The position numbers and the translations under genes are program-made. The notes under the pieces were generated by a model. It saw only the letters and a program-made list of their open reading frames with translations. It searched no databases and was not told where the DNA came from. DNA of 64,000 bases from Helicobacter vulpis (GTDB lineage Bacteria; Campylobacterota; Campylobacteria; Campylobacterales; Helicobacteraceae): contig NZ_QXQT01000004.1 in assembly GCF_003660395.1 (NCBI RefSeq), positions 1 to 64,000 of the forward strand, given 5' to 3'. This document shows, piece after piece, positions 36,422 to 44,820 of this stretch (its first letter is position 1; each line of letters opens with the position of its first letter).

Positions 36422-37915
36422 CTACTCCTGCGCTTGAATAGCGGTGATGATAATCGTGTTGATCACATCTTCTACCAAACAACCCCGACTTAAATCATTG
36501 ACCGGTTTTTTAAGCCCCTGAAGCACAGGGCCGATGGCGAGAGTTTTAGCGGTACGTTGCACGGCTTTATAGGCGATATTGCCTGCGTCCAAATCTGGAA
36601 AAATAAAGACATTAGCTTGTCCAGCCACTGGACTTCCGGGCATTTTCTTAGCCCCTGTCTTGGCATCGATAGCCGCATCAAATTGCAAGGGTCCATCAAT
36701 ACATATGTTTTCATCCAAATGCCGCGCAATCTCTAAAGCTTCACGTACCTTATCCACATCTACCCCCTTGCCAGAAGTACCTGTAGAGTAGGAGAGCATG
36801 GCAATTTTGGGATCGATACCAAAACTCTTGGCCGTGCGCGCAGAACTCAGAGCAATATGGGCGAGCTCTTCAGCACTAGGATTAGGGTTGATCGCACAAT
36901 CAGCAAAGACCAACACGCGCGTATCCAAACACATGAAAAACACGCTGGAGACTAAACTTACGCCCGTATGGAGTTTGATGGTTTGCAAAGCGGGGCGCAC
37001 GGTGTCTGCGGTGGTGTGGGTTGCCCCAGAGACCATACCATCAGCATGCCCACTATACACCAGCATGGTCCCAAAGTAAGTAGGGGTCCTTACTAATTCT
37101 TGGGCTTCTTGCAAACTAAGTCCTTTGCTCTGGCGCAAGGCATAAAGGGTATTGGCAAAGCTATCTGTATATGGGGACGCGCTAGGGTCTAAGATTGTAC
37201 ATCCCTGTAAGTCAAGTCCTAAATCTTTAGCGTCTTGGGCAATCTTAGCGGGCTGACCCAGCAAGATAATCTTAGCTGCTTGGGTTTGGAGGATCGCGTG
37301 GGCAGCTTGCAAGATTCTAGCATCCTGACTCTCTGGCAAAACGATAGTTTTAAGCGCGCTTTTAGCGCGCCTGAGTAAACCCGCTTGAAAACGTACCGGG
37401 CTTAAGAGCGTGCTTTTGGCTTGCTGGATCGCTTGCAACGCCGGGCTGACATCTTGGGGCAATGCGTCCAAGTCCAAGACAACATGCCCGGTTTCACTCT
37501 TGGCATACCCATATGCAAAACTTACAGGATTGACAAGTCCAGCCTGCATAAGGCTAGAGCGCGCCAACGCACACGCGTGTGCGCCCCCCTGCACGGCGTT
37601 GATCACCACTATATTCAAATGTTGCGCGAGTCTGAGCGCGATGTTAGGGTCTAAGGCCTGCAAGCTCTCCAGTGCGCTAGCGCGCAATAATAAATAATCC
37701 TGCTGGGTTAAGCAACGCTCGTAAGTCTCTAGCCAAAGCCTAAAATCCCCCTTTTCTAACAAGGCGATGAGCTTAGGCACTTCCAGCCCCAAAGTGGCTT
37801 GTGCAATTTTAACACTTTTCTCTTGCGCTTCAAACATCGTCTGCAGACAGGCCAAGCTCTTTTCCTCCAGCGCACCACTTGGCGCGATGAGCAACATCCC
37901 ACGACCCATGATCAT
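36422..37915 (-). CDS. pta: phosphate acetyltransferase
   Basis: Transfers acetyl between CoA and phosphate, linking acetyl-CoA to acetate with AckA. The 497-residue protein has a shortened N-terminal region (about 1-170, including IVVINAVQGGAHACAL) and the full catalytic domain at about 180-490: TIVLPESQDARILQAA, YFGTMLVYSGHADGMVSGATHTTADTVRPALQ, FADCAINPNPSAEELA, AMLSYSTGTSGKGVDVDKV and VIFPDLDAGNIAYK-like FIFPDLDAGNIAYKAVQR. It is shorter than the 700-residue enterobacterial form, in line with epsilonproteobacterial enzymes. Probably co-transcribed with ackA. Confidence 0.94.
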   Translation of the reverse strand: MIMGRGMLLIAPSGALEEKSLACLQTMFEAQEKSVKIAQATLGLEVPKLIALLEKGDFRLWLETYERCLTQQDYLLLRASALESLQALDPNIALRLAQHLNIVVINAVQGGAHACALARSSLMQAGLVNPVSFAYGYAKSETGHVVLDLDALPQDVSPALQAIQQAKSTLLSPVRFQAGLLRRAKSALKTIVLPESQDARILQAAHAILQTQAAKIILLGQPAKIAQDAKDLGLDLQGCTILDPSASPYTDSFANTLYALRQSKGLSLQEAQELVRTPTYFGTMLVYSGHADGMVSGATHTTADTVRPALQTIKLHTGVSLVSSVFFMCLDTRVLVFADCAINPNPSAEELAHIALSSARTAKSFGIDPKIAMLSYSTGTSGKGVDVDKVREALEIARHLDENICIDGPLQFDAAIDAKTGAKKMPGSPVAGQANVFIFPDLDAGNIAYKAVQRTAKTLAIGPVLQGLKKPVNDLSRGCLVEDVINTIIITAIQAQE

Positions 37916-37937
37916 CCTTTGTAGTAAAGTGGTGTTA

Positions 37938-38426
37938 TTATAACTTATCTTGGTCCAAGACCTTTAAAATTTGCGCAACCACTTGGGGGGGGGGTTGGTT
38001 GGCGTTGATGGTGTATTGGGCTAGGTGCGCGTATAAAGGGGCGCGTTCTACGTAGAGTCTATAAAGGGCCTCCTTGCTTTTAAAAAGGGGGCGGCTTAGA
38101 TCATCTTGTAATAGACGTGCGTGCAAGACTTCAAAATCTGCCTGCAAATAGCACACCACGCCTGCCCCCAGCGCGTTGTAAATAGGCATACCCCCCCCTG
38201 TGGCCACTACACAATGAGAGCGTGTGTCTAAGCCCGCGATGCATTGGGCTTCCAAATTTCTAAAATGCGCGCTACCATAGAGTGAGAAAATAGCGTCCAC
38301 ACTCAAGCCCACTTCTTGGCTAATGCGCACATCACTATCCACAAAATCATAGCCCAAACGCGTAGCCAACAACTCCCCTATGCAACTCTTCCCGCTCCCC
38401 ATAAATCCGATGAGCCACACTGTCAT
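37938..38426 (-). CDS. aroK: shikimate kinase
   Basis: Phosphorylates shikimate in aromatic amino acid synthesis. The 162-residue protein has the P-loop [17 protein letters not shown] (about 5-21), [18 protein letters not shown] (shikimate binding), and [11 protein letters not shown]. Near the C-terminus a run of ten C on the coding strand (37985-37994 as G) encodes part of [14 protein letters not shown]; it is in frame, and slippage would change only the last dozen residues. Overlaps the 3' end of eno by 4 bases, so the two are coupled. Confidence 0.94.
   Translation of the reverse strand: MTVWLIGFMGSGKSCIGELLATRLGYDFVDSDVRISQEVGLSVDAIFSLYGSAHFRNLEAQCIAGLDTRSHCVVATGGGMPIYNALGAGVVCYLQADFEVLHARLLQDDLSRPLFKSKEALYRLYVERAPLYAHLAQYTINANQPPPQVVAQILKVLDQDKL
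37985..37994. repeat. G10/C10 homopolymer near the 3' end of aroK
   Basis: Ten G on the plus strand, the longest single-base run I found in the window. Currently in frame with aroK. A length change would replace the last about 13 residues of shikimate kinase. Confidence 0.75.
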
Positions 38427-39691
38427 CCAAAGACTTTATTGCCCAAATACTCTCCTTGTATTTCTTGAGCGATCTCTAACAAGCGGTTGTATTTCACAGT
38501 GCGTTCCCCTCTAGCCGGTGCGCCCGTCTTAATTTGGGCTGTGTTAAGCCCCACGGCGAAATCGGCGATAAAACTATCTTCACTCTCGCCACTGCGATGA
38601 CTCATCACACAAGCATAACCGGCACGTTGCGCAAGTTGGATCGCCTCTAATGTCTGGGAAAGGGTGCCAATTTGGTTGGGCTTGATAAGAATCGCATTGG
38701 CCAACTTGCGCGCAATACCCTGTTCTAAAAGGGTTTTATTAGTAACAAAGAGATCATCGCCCACCAACTGAATTTTATGCCCTAAAGTGCTAGTGAGCTG
38801 CGCCCACCCCTCATAATCTTCCTCGCCTAACGCGTCTTCAATGGAGACAATGGGGTATTGGCGGCACAGCACGCTGTAATGTTCTATGAGCTCTTCACTT
38901 TCCAATTCTTTGTCTTCGCTATTGAGCGTGTAACGCCCCTGTGGGTTTAAAAGTTCGCTACTGGCGATGTCTAGAGCCAGCGCGATCTGCTCACCCGCCT
39001 TGTAACCAGCTTTTTCAATGGCTTTAAGCAGCCACTCTAAGGGTTCTGTATTGTTCTTAAAATGGGGCGCAAACCCTCCCTCATCGCCCACACCCACGCT
39101 ATAGTCCGCCTCAGATAGCATCGCCTTGAGATAGTGATAGACTTCCACCCCCGCGCGCAGGGCTTCAGAGAAATTCTCAAACCCTAGAGGCATAATCATG
39201 TACTCTTGGAAATCCAGGCCATTATTAGCATGCGCACCCCCATTGATCACATTGAGCATGGGCACGGGCAGAATACGCGCGTTCAAACCCCCTAAGTAAC
39301 GATAAAGGGGCAGGCGCAAGGATTGCGCGCTAGCGCGCGCCAAAGCCATAGACACGCCTAAAACCGCATTCGCACCCAAATGCGCGTAATTGGGCGTGTT
39401 GTCTAGAGCTAGCATGTGCGCGTCCGCCCCGGCTTGATCGTAGGGGTCTTTGTTCTGCAAGGCCGCATGGATATGTTGGTTGACAAAATTGCACGCCTGC
39501 AACACCCCCTTGCCCAAAAACCTAGAAGAGTCCCCATCTCTCAATTCTAGCGCCTCTCTCTTACCCGTACTAGCCCCACTAGGGACAATGGCTACGCCCA
39601 CACTCCCATCACTGAGCACTACCTTAGCCTTTAGGGTGGGTTGAGCCCGGCTATCTAGGACTTGGCTGGCAGAAATTTGTGCGATATGCAT
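38423..39691 (-). CDS. eno: enolase
   Basis: Converts 2-phosphoglycerate to phosphoenolpyruvate. The 422-residue protein contains [55 protein letters not shown], metal-binding [21 protein letters not shown], the catalytic Lys in [18 protein letters not shown] and [19 protein letters not shown]. Length is typical. First gene of the eno-aroK unit; a TAAAAT -10 box on the minus strand (39725-39720) lies about 29 bases upstream of its ATG. Confidence 0.97.
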   Translation of the reverse strand: MHIAQISASQVLDSRAQPTLKAKVVLSDGSVGVAIVPSGASTGKREALELRDGDSSRFLGKGVLQACNFVNQHIHAALQNKDPYDQAGADAHMLALDNTPNYAHLGANAVLGVSMALARASAQSLRLPLYRYLGGLNARILPVPMLNVINGGAHANNGLDFQEYMIMPLGFENFSEALRAGVEVYHYLKAMLSEADYSVGVGDEGGFAPHFKNNTEPLEWLLKAIEKAGYKAGEQIALALDIASSELLNPQGRYTLNSEDKELESEELIEHYSVLCRQYPIVSIEDALGEEDYEGWAQLTSTLGHKIQLVGDDLFVTNKTLLEQGIARKLANAILIKPNQIGTLSQTLEAIQLAQRAGYACVMSHRSGESEDSFIADFAVGLNTAQIKTGAPARGERTVKYNRLLEIAQEIQGEYLGNKVFG

Positions 39692-39719
39692 CTCATTTTC
39701 CTTAAGTAATGTGGATGGG

Positions 39720-39743
39720 ATTTTAGCAAAGTATTGTTATAAT
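39720..39743. promoter_or_regulatory. divergent promoter region between eno and the thiolase operon
   Basis: TAAAAT on the minus strand (39725-39720, in GCTAAAATCCC) is placed for eno. TATAAT on the plus strand (39738-39743, in GTTATAATTTG) is a candidate for the thiolase-sco-carboxylase operon and would give a leader of roughly 150 bases; TAGAAT at about 39762 is an alternative. The long leader (39750-39900) is not open for translation and holds no other feature I can identify. Confidence 0.4.
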
Positions 39744-39900
39744 TTGGGGGATCAAAGGGTTAGAATCCCAAAATGCGTGTTTTATGCGCTAGTGTTACTA
39801 AATGTAAGTTGCGCCACACTTATTTGAGGCATTTAGAGATTTATTTACTAAAACCTTGTTATGGTGCAAGAGAATAACCCAAATCGTTCAAGAGGATAAA

Positions 39901-41085
39901 ATGGCAACAGAAACAGAAGTTTACATTTACGGGGCTAAACGCAGTCCTATTGGCTCATTTAATGGGAGTTTGTCTAGCGTGCCGGCCACAACTTTGGGGA
40001 GTGTGGTGGGCGCACAAGCCCTGAAGGCTAGCGGATTTGATCCTAGCTTGGTAGATACCTGCATTGTGGGCAATGTGATCAGTGCCGGGCTCAAGCAAGC
40101 CCCTGCTAGACAGGTCGCCCTGAACGCCAATTTGCCCAAATCTGTGGGTTGCTTTTTGATCAACGAAGCCTGCGGGTCGGGTCTAAGAGCGGTGATGTTG
40201 GGCGCAGATAGCATCGCCCTAGGGCGGGCTCAAGTGGCTTTAGTGGGGGGGATTGAAAACATGAGTTTGGCTCCCCATTTGCTCATGAGCAGCAGGGGGG
40301 GCTTTAAAATGGGGGATGCTAAGTTAGAAGATAGCTTGTTTAAAGATGGTTTGTTAGATGCCTACCAACACGCCTTAATGGGGGATTTTGCCGAAGGGTG
40401 CGCTAAAAACCACCGCTTGAGTCGTGAAGAGCAAGACGCTTTTGCCAAGCATAGCTATGAAAAAGCCCTTAAGGCGCTTGAAACTAAGGCTTTTGATTCT
40501 GAAATCGTGCCCATTAGCGTTAAGGGCAAAAAGGGGGAGGTGCTGGTGAGCCTAGATGAGGAGCCAGGCAAGGTGGATTTTGCCAAGGGGTTAAAACTCA
40601 AACCAGCCTTTGATAAGGAGGGCACCATCACCGCCTTTAATGCGAGCAAGATTAGCGATGGGGCGAGCATGCTAGTCATTGCTAGCCAAGAGCTAGCCAA
40701 AGACACTTCTGCCAAACCCTTAGCCAAGATTGTAGATTACAATTCATTTAGCCATGATCCCCATCTCTTCCCCATCGCCCCCGCCCCAGCCATTCAAAAG
40801 CTTTTAGAGAAAAACCACAAACAAGCTAGCGACATTGATCTCTATGAGATCAGCGAGGCCTTTGCAGTGGTGGGGATTTTAACCCAAAGAGAGCTAGGGC
40901 TCAAGGACGCACAGGTCAATGTGCATGGCGGGGCAATCGCTTTGGGCCATCCTATTGGGGCTAGTGGGGCGCGTATTCTGACTACTTTAGTGCATGCCCT
41001 CCATACCCATGACAAACACTTGGGCGTGGCGTGTCTGTGCGTGGGCGGGGGCGAGGCGGTGGCCATGCTCATTGAGCGACTTTAA
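39901..41085 (+). CDS. atoB: acetyl-CoA acetyltransferase (thiolase)
   Basis: Cleaves acetoacetyl-CoA with CoA to two acetyl-CoA (or runs in reverse). The 394-residue protein has the three active-site signatures: Cys in [14 protein letters not shown] (about 90), His in [18 protein letters not shown] (about 350) and the second Cys in [16 protein letters not shown] (about 380). Start is ATG 39901 after AAGAGGAT; an upstream ATG at 39856 would add 15 non-conserved residues. First gene of an operon with scoA, scoB and four carboxylase genes, so its role is probably degradative: acetoacetyl-CoA to acetyl-CoA. H. pylori names the orthologue fadA or thl. Confidence 0.95.
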   Translation: MATETEVYIYGAKRSPIGSFNGSLSSVPATTLGSVVGAQALKASGFDPSLVDTCIVGNVISAGLKQAPARQVALNANLPKSVGCFLINEACGSGLRAVMLGADSIALGRAQVALVGGIENMSLAPHLLMSSRGGFKMGDAKLEDSLFKDGLLDAYQHALMGDFAEGCAKNHRLSREEQDAFAKHSYEKALKALETKAFDSEIVPISVKGKKGEVLVSLDEEPGKVDFAKGLKLKPAFDKEGTITAFNASKISDGASMLVIASQELAKDTSAKPLAKIVDYNSFSHDPHLFPIAPAPAIQKLLEKNHKQASDIDLYEISEAFAVVGILTQRELGLKDAQVNVHGGAIALGHPIGASGARILTTLVHALHTHDKHLGVACLCVGGGEAVAMLIERL

Positions 41086-41099
41086 AAGAAGGGAAATGC

Positions 41100-41792
41100 A
41101 TGAATAAGGTAGTGGGCAGTATTGAGGAGGCCATTGCGGGCGTGCAAGATGGCATGACCATCATGTTTGGGGGCTTTGGGCTGTGTGGCATTCCAGAAAA
41201 CGCCATTTTAGCCCTCAGCAAAAGCGGGGTGAAAGACATCACCTGCATTTCTAATAACCCCGGGGTGGATGATTTTGGGCTGGGTCTGTTGGTCAAAAAC
41301 AAGCAGATCAAAAAGATGATCGCTAGTTATGTGGGCGAAAACGCCACCTTTGAGCAACAATTCTTGGCCGGCGAAGTAGAAGTAGAATTTAATCCCCAAG
41401 GCACTTTGGCCGAGCGCATTAGAGCGGGGGGGGCGGGCATCCCGGGCTTTTATACCCCCACCGGGGTGGGCACCATCATCGCTGAGGGTAAGGAGCATAA
41501 AGAGTTTAACGGGCGCACTTATATTTTAGAAACCGCGCTCAAAGCGGATTTCGCCTTCATCAAAGCCCAAAAGGCGGATTCGTATGGCAATCTCATCTTC
41601 AATAAAACCGCCATGAATTTTAACCCTATGATGGCCAAAGCGGCCAAAGTGAGCGTGGTAGAGGTAGAAGAGATTGTAGAAATGGGCGCGCTAGATCCCA
41701 ATTTCATCCATGTCCCCGGGGTGTATGTGGATCGCATTTTCAAGGGGAACTTTGAAAAGCGTATCGAACAACTCACCCTCAAAAAAGCATAG
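41100..41792 (+). CDS. scoA: succinyl-CoA:3-ketoacid CoA-transferase subunit A
   Basis: ScoAB moves CoA from succinyl-CoA to acetoacetate. The 230-residue A subunit shows [19 protein letters not shown] (CoA-transferase signature 1), [40 protein letters not shown] and [13 protein letters not shown]. Length is normal. It is 14 bases after the thiolase gene and 8 bases before scoB. Confidence 0.95.
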   Translation: MNKVVGSIEEAIAGVQDGMTIMFGGFGLCGIPENAILALSKSGVKDITCISNNPGVDDFGLGLLVKNKQIKKMIASYVGENATFEQQFLAGEVEVEFNPQGTLAERIRAGGAGIPGFYTPTGVGTIIAEGKEHKEFNGRTYILETALKADFAFIKAQKADSYGNLIFNKTAMNFNPMMAKAAKVSVVEVEEIVEMGALDPNFIHVPGVYVDRIFKGNFEKRIEQLTLKKA

Positions 41793-41800
41793 GAGCGAAC

Positions 41801-42409
41801 ATGGAAGCAGGCTGGAGTCGCGAGCAGATGGCGCAAAAAGCGGTAGAGGACATTAAGGACGGGTATTCTATCAATCTGGGCATTGGGATCCCTACTTTGG
41901 TGGCTGATTTCATCCCTAAGAATATCCGCGTGATGTTGCAAAGTGAAAATGGGATGCTTGGCATGGGGCCTTTTCCTACGCAAGAACAAGTTGATGCGGA
42001 TTTGATCAACGCGGGCAAACAGACGATCACACAGGGCGTGGGGGCGAGCTATTTTAGCTCGGCCGAGAGCTTTGCGATGATTAGGGGTCAGCACATTGAC
42101 TTGACCATTCTAGGGGCGATGGAGGTTTCTGCACAAGGGGACTTGGCTAGCTGGATGGTGCCGGGCAAACTGGTTAAAGGCATGGGCGGGGCGATGGATC
42201 TGGTGGCGAGCGCGAAAAAAGTGATTGTGCTGATGCAACACACCGATAAAAAAGGCAATTGTAAGTTAGTTAAAGAGTGCTCATTGCCCCTAACAGGGCC
42301 TAAATGCGTCTCTAAGGTGATCACCAATTTAGGGGTGTTTGCCATTAAGGAAGGGAAGTTTATCCCCATAGAGTTGGCTCCGGGTGTGCAGAGCGCACCC
42401 CTGCCTTAA
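41801..42409 (+). CDS. scoB: succinyl-CoA:3-ketoacid CoA-transferase subunit B
   Basis: The 202-residue B subunit carries the catalytic glutamate in the SENGMLGMGPFP signature (about residue 46). It also has NLGIGIPTLVADFI, GALDLT-like LGAMEVSAQGDLASWMVPG and GMGGAMDLVASAKKVIVLMQH. It forms an (AB)2 enzyme with ScoA and links acetoacetate to the thiolase. A strong AGGAGG follows its stop at 42410-42415, beginning the upstream region of the carboxylase genes. In H. pylori a short-chain fatty acid transporter gene (atoE) comes next; it is absent here. Confidence 0.95.
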   Translation: MEAGWSREQMAQKAVEDIKDGYSINLGIGIPTLVADFIPKNIRVMLQSENGMLGMGPFPTQEQVDADLINAGKQTITQGVGASYFSSAESFAMIRGQHIDLTILGAMEVSAQGDLASWMVPGKLVKGMGGAMDLVASAKKVIVLMQHTDKKGNCKLVKECSLPLTGPKCVSKVITNLGVFAIKEGKFIPIELAPGVQSAPLP

Positions 42410-42470
42410 AGGAGGTGGCGCACAGGTGAAGCCTTATGGATTTGATCAAACCCCAACAAAAGGAGCTATC

Positions 42471-44381
42471 TTGAAATACTTGGTCAATTTGGACAATGGT
42501 GGCACGCTGACAGATATTTGCGTGGTGAGCGGCTCAGAGGTGAGCTATACCAAAACTCTCACCACCCCTGTGGACTTGTCAGAATGCTTTTTTAAGGGTA
42601 TCACCAAGGCAAGCGAGGAGATTTATGGCAAGGACGGGTTTACCAAATTGCTACACACCACCGAGCTTATCCGCTATTCTTCTACACAGGGTACAAACGC
42701 TTTAGTAGAAAGAAAGGGGCCCAAACTAGGACTCATCACCGATGATGAGCATTTGCAGGTCAAACTCACCAAAACCCCCCACCAGCAAGATTTATTTGAA
42801 AGCCTTGTGGGTACCCGTTTGGCGCTCTTGCACAATATCCACGACCCCCATAAAATGGAGAGTGAATTGGTGAGCGCGGTCAATACTTTGACCAATAAGG
42901 GTGCAGAACGGCTTGTTGTGGCCATCAAGGATAAGAATTTAGAAAAAGAATTTAAACATGTCTTTTTATTGCAATTCCCTAGGCATTTGCTAGGCTCTGT
43001 GCCCGTGCTCTTTTCTTGGGAATTTACCAACGACACCAGTCGGGTACGCCGCATTTGGTCGGCCTTGCTCAATAGCTTTTTACACCCGACTATGGAGCGT
43101 TTTTTATACTCTGCAGAACACCGCCTCAAAGCCCATAAAGTGAAAAACCCCTTACTCATTTACCGCAATGATGGGGCTTCTTCGCGAGTGGCCAAATCTG
43201 TCGCGCTCAAAACCTACTCTTCGGGCCCTAGGGGGGGGATTGAGGGCACAAAAGCCCTAGCTAAGGCCTATGGCTTTAAGCATGTCTTGATGGTGGATGT
43301 GGGGGGTACCACCTCAGATGTGGGCGAGGTGGAGGCCTATAGGATTAAAACCGAGCGGCGCGGGTCTGTGGAGGGGATTCAGATCTCCTTTGAACTCAGC
43401 GATGTGAAATCTTTTGGCGTGGGCGGGGGTTCGATCTTGCGCATAGATGACAAGGGGGCTATCACTGTGGGTCCAGATAGCGTGGGGGCCGCACCCGGGC
43501 CAGCCTGCTTTGGCTTTGGGGGGAGCGAGGCGACTATGACGGATGTGAATGTGGCTTTGGGTGTCATCGATCCGGATACCTATTTGAATGGGCAACAAAA
43601 ACTAGATAAACAACGCGCCATTCAAGCCATCACCGAGAAGATCGCCAAACCTTTGGGCCTGAGCTTGGAAAAAGCCTTGTTTGCTCTAGAAGAGGCCTAT
43701 GGGGAGCATTTGGCCGCATGTCTAAAAGAACATGTGCAAAAAGACACGGTGCTAGCTGCCTTTGGAGGCGGGGGACCTATGAGCGCGTGTTTGGCCGCGC
43801 GCAAAGCGGGGATCAAGCGCGTGATCGTACCCAAACTCGCCGCAGTGTTCTCTGCTTATGGAATCAGCTTTTCAGATGTGGCGCAAACTTTTGAGCGCGA
43901 CATCACCGGTTTGAACAAGTCTGAAATTGAGACGATTCAAGCCCAAATGCATGAGCAAGCAAGACGGCACATGTATCAAGAGGGCTATAATTGGAGCGAG
44001 TGCAAGCATGAGTGGAAGGTGATTGTGGAGAACGCCGATGGTTCTGAAAACCATGTAACCCACTTGGAGGACACCGCTCAGATCAACAAGGATCAAAAGC
44101 GCATTTTAGCCTACCATGTGCGTTACGAACTCTCACATCCCAGTTTGCGCGCCAGCCTACCCAGACACACCACCCCGGCTAGAGTGAGCAGCAGTCGCGA
44201 GGTGATCGAGGAGAATGGACCACACCACAATCCAGTGGTGATGTTGCTAGAGCAAAAAACCGGCGCGCACATGGAGGGCCCGGCCATTGTGGAGGGCCCT
44301 TTTTTCACCGCTAGGGTACCAGAGGGCTGGAGTCTGTTCGTCACAGACAATGGCGATTTGATTTTAGAAGACAACGCTTAA
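42471..44381 (+). CDS. HyuA-like carboxylase subunit (acetophenone carboxylase alpha'-like)
   Basis: A 636-residue (about 70 kDa) member of the hydantoinase/oxoprolinase A family, which binds ATP in an ASKHA fold to activate a substrate or bicarbonate. It starts MKYLVNLDNGGTLTDICVV (phosphate-1 motif DxGGTxTD), has STQGTNALVERKGPKLGLIT, YRNDGASSR, YSSGPRGGIEGTKAL, VDVGGTTSDVGEV (second phosphate motif), GVGGGSILRIDD and GPACFGFGGSEATMTD. TTG 42471 is chosen because AAGGAG lies five bases before it and it gives the family N-terminus; GTG 42426 is the alternative. It is shorter than and clearly diverged from the second HyuA protein downstream. Its size and order (70, 16, 78, 87 kDa) resemble acetophenone carboxylase Apc1-4. 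Confidence 0.85.
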   Translation: MKYLVNLDNGGTLTDICVVSGSEVSYTKTLTTPVDLSECFFKGITKASEEIYGKDGFTKLLHTTELIRYSSTQGTNALVERKGPKLGLITDDEHLQVKLTKTPHQQDLFESLVGTRLALLHNIHDPHKMESELVSAVNTLTNKGAERLVVAIKDKNLEKEFKHVFLLQFPRHLLGSVPVLFSWEFTNDTSRVRRIWSALLNSFLHPTMERFLYSAEHRLKAHKVKNPLLIYRNDGASSRVAKSVALKTYSSGPRGGIEGTKALAKAYGFKHVLMVDVGGTTSDVGEVEAYRIKTERRGSVEGIQISFELSDVKSFGVGGGSILRIDDKGAITVGPDSVGAAPGPACFGFGGSEATMTDVNVALGVIDPDTYLNGQQKLDKQRAIQAITEKIAKPLGLSLEKALFALEEAYGEHLAACLKEHVQKDTVLAAFGGGGPMSACLAARKAGIKRVIVPKLAAVFSAYGISFSDVAQTFERDITGLNKSEIETIQAQMHEQARRHMYQEGYNWSECKHEWKVIVENADGSENHVTHLEDTAQINKDQKRILAYHVRYELSHPSLRASLPRHTTPARVSSSREVIEENGPHHNPVVMLLEQKTGAHMEGPAIVEGPFFTARVPEGWSLFVTDNGDLILEDNA

Positions 44382-44391
44382 GGAGTAAAGC

Positions 44392-44811
44392 ATGCGCGTT
44401 CCCATGACAGAATACCTAATGATCGATCTCAATAGCGAGAGATGGCTATGCCGCATTTGTGGGCATGATTTTGGCAGCGCTAGGGACACCTACAAAAAAG
44501 GCACTCTCATTTACGATCGCAACCCGGAGGAGATTCACCCCCCCATCTTAGACCCCAAACGCTACCAATACACCTTTTCTCCCGATCCCAAATTCTGCCG
44601 GATCTATGAATACTACTGCCCCACCTGCGGGACCCAAATTGAAACCGAGTATGTCCCCCCCCACTACCCCCCCACCATTGACATGCTTTGGGACATTGAC
44701 GACCTCAAAAGGCGTTGGAAAGAAATTGGAGAAAACCCAGAAACCTCTGTGCATTATGGGCCCGGCGAGAACGCCCAAGCCGATTTGCGCGCCAAGTTTG
44801 ATAAAAAGTAA
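44392..44811 (+). CDS. acxC: small zinc-ribbon carboxylase subunit (AcxC / Apc gamma-like)
   Basis: A 139-residue protein with two CxxC pairs: WLCRICGHDFGSARDTYKK (about residues 20-38) and EYYCPTCGTQIETEY (about 74-88), probably one zinc-binding ribbon. The same ICGHDF and CPxCGT motifs occur in the gamma subunit of acetone carboxylase. That subunit helps hold the hetero-oligomer together. The C-terminal 50 residues are helical and charged. AAGGAG sits six bases before the ATG. C8 (44655-44662) and C7 (44667-44673) tracts interrupt codons for VPPHYPPTID and are in frame. It is shorter than AcxC of Xanthobacter (about 170) and closer to the 15-kDa Apc2 subunit. Confidence 0.8.
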   Translation: MRVPMTEYLMIDLNSERWLCRICGHDFGSARDTYKKGTLIYDRNPEEIHPPILDPKRYQYTFSPDPKFCRIYEYYCPTCGTQIETEYVPPHYPPTIDMLWDIDDLKRRWKEIGENPETSVHYGPGENAQADLRAKFDKK

Positions 44812-44820
44812 GGAGCTGGC

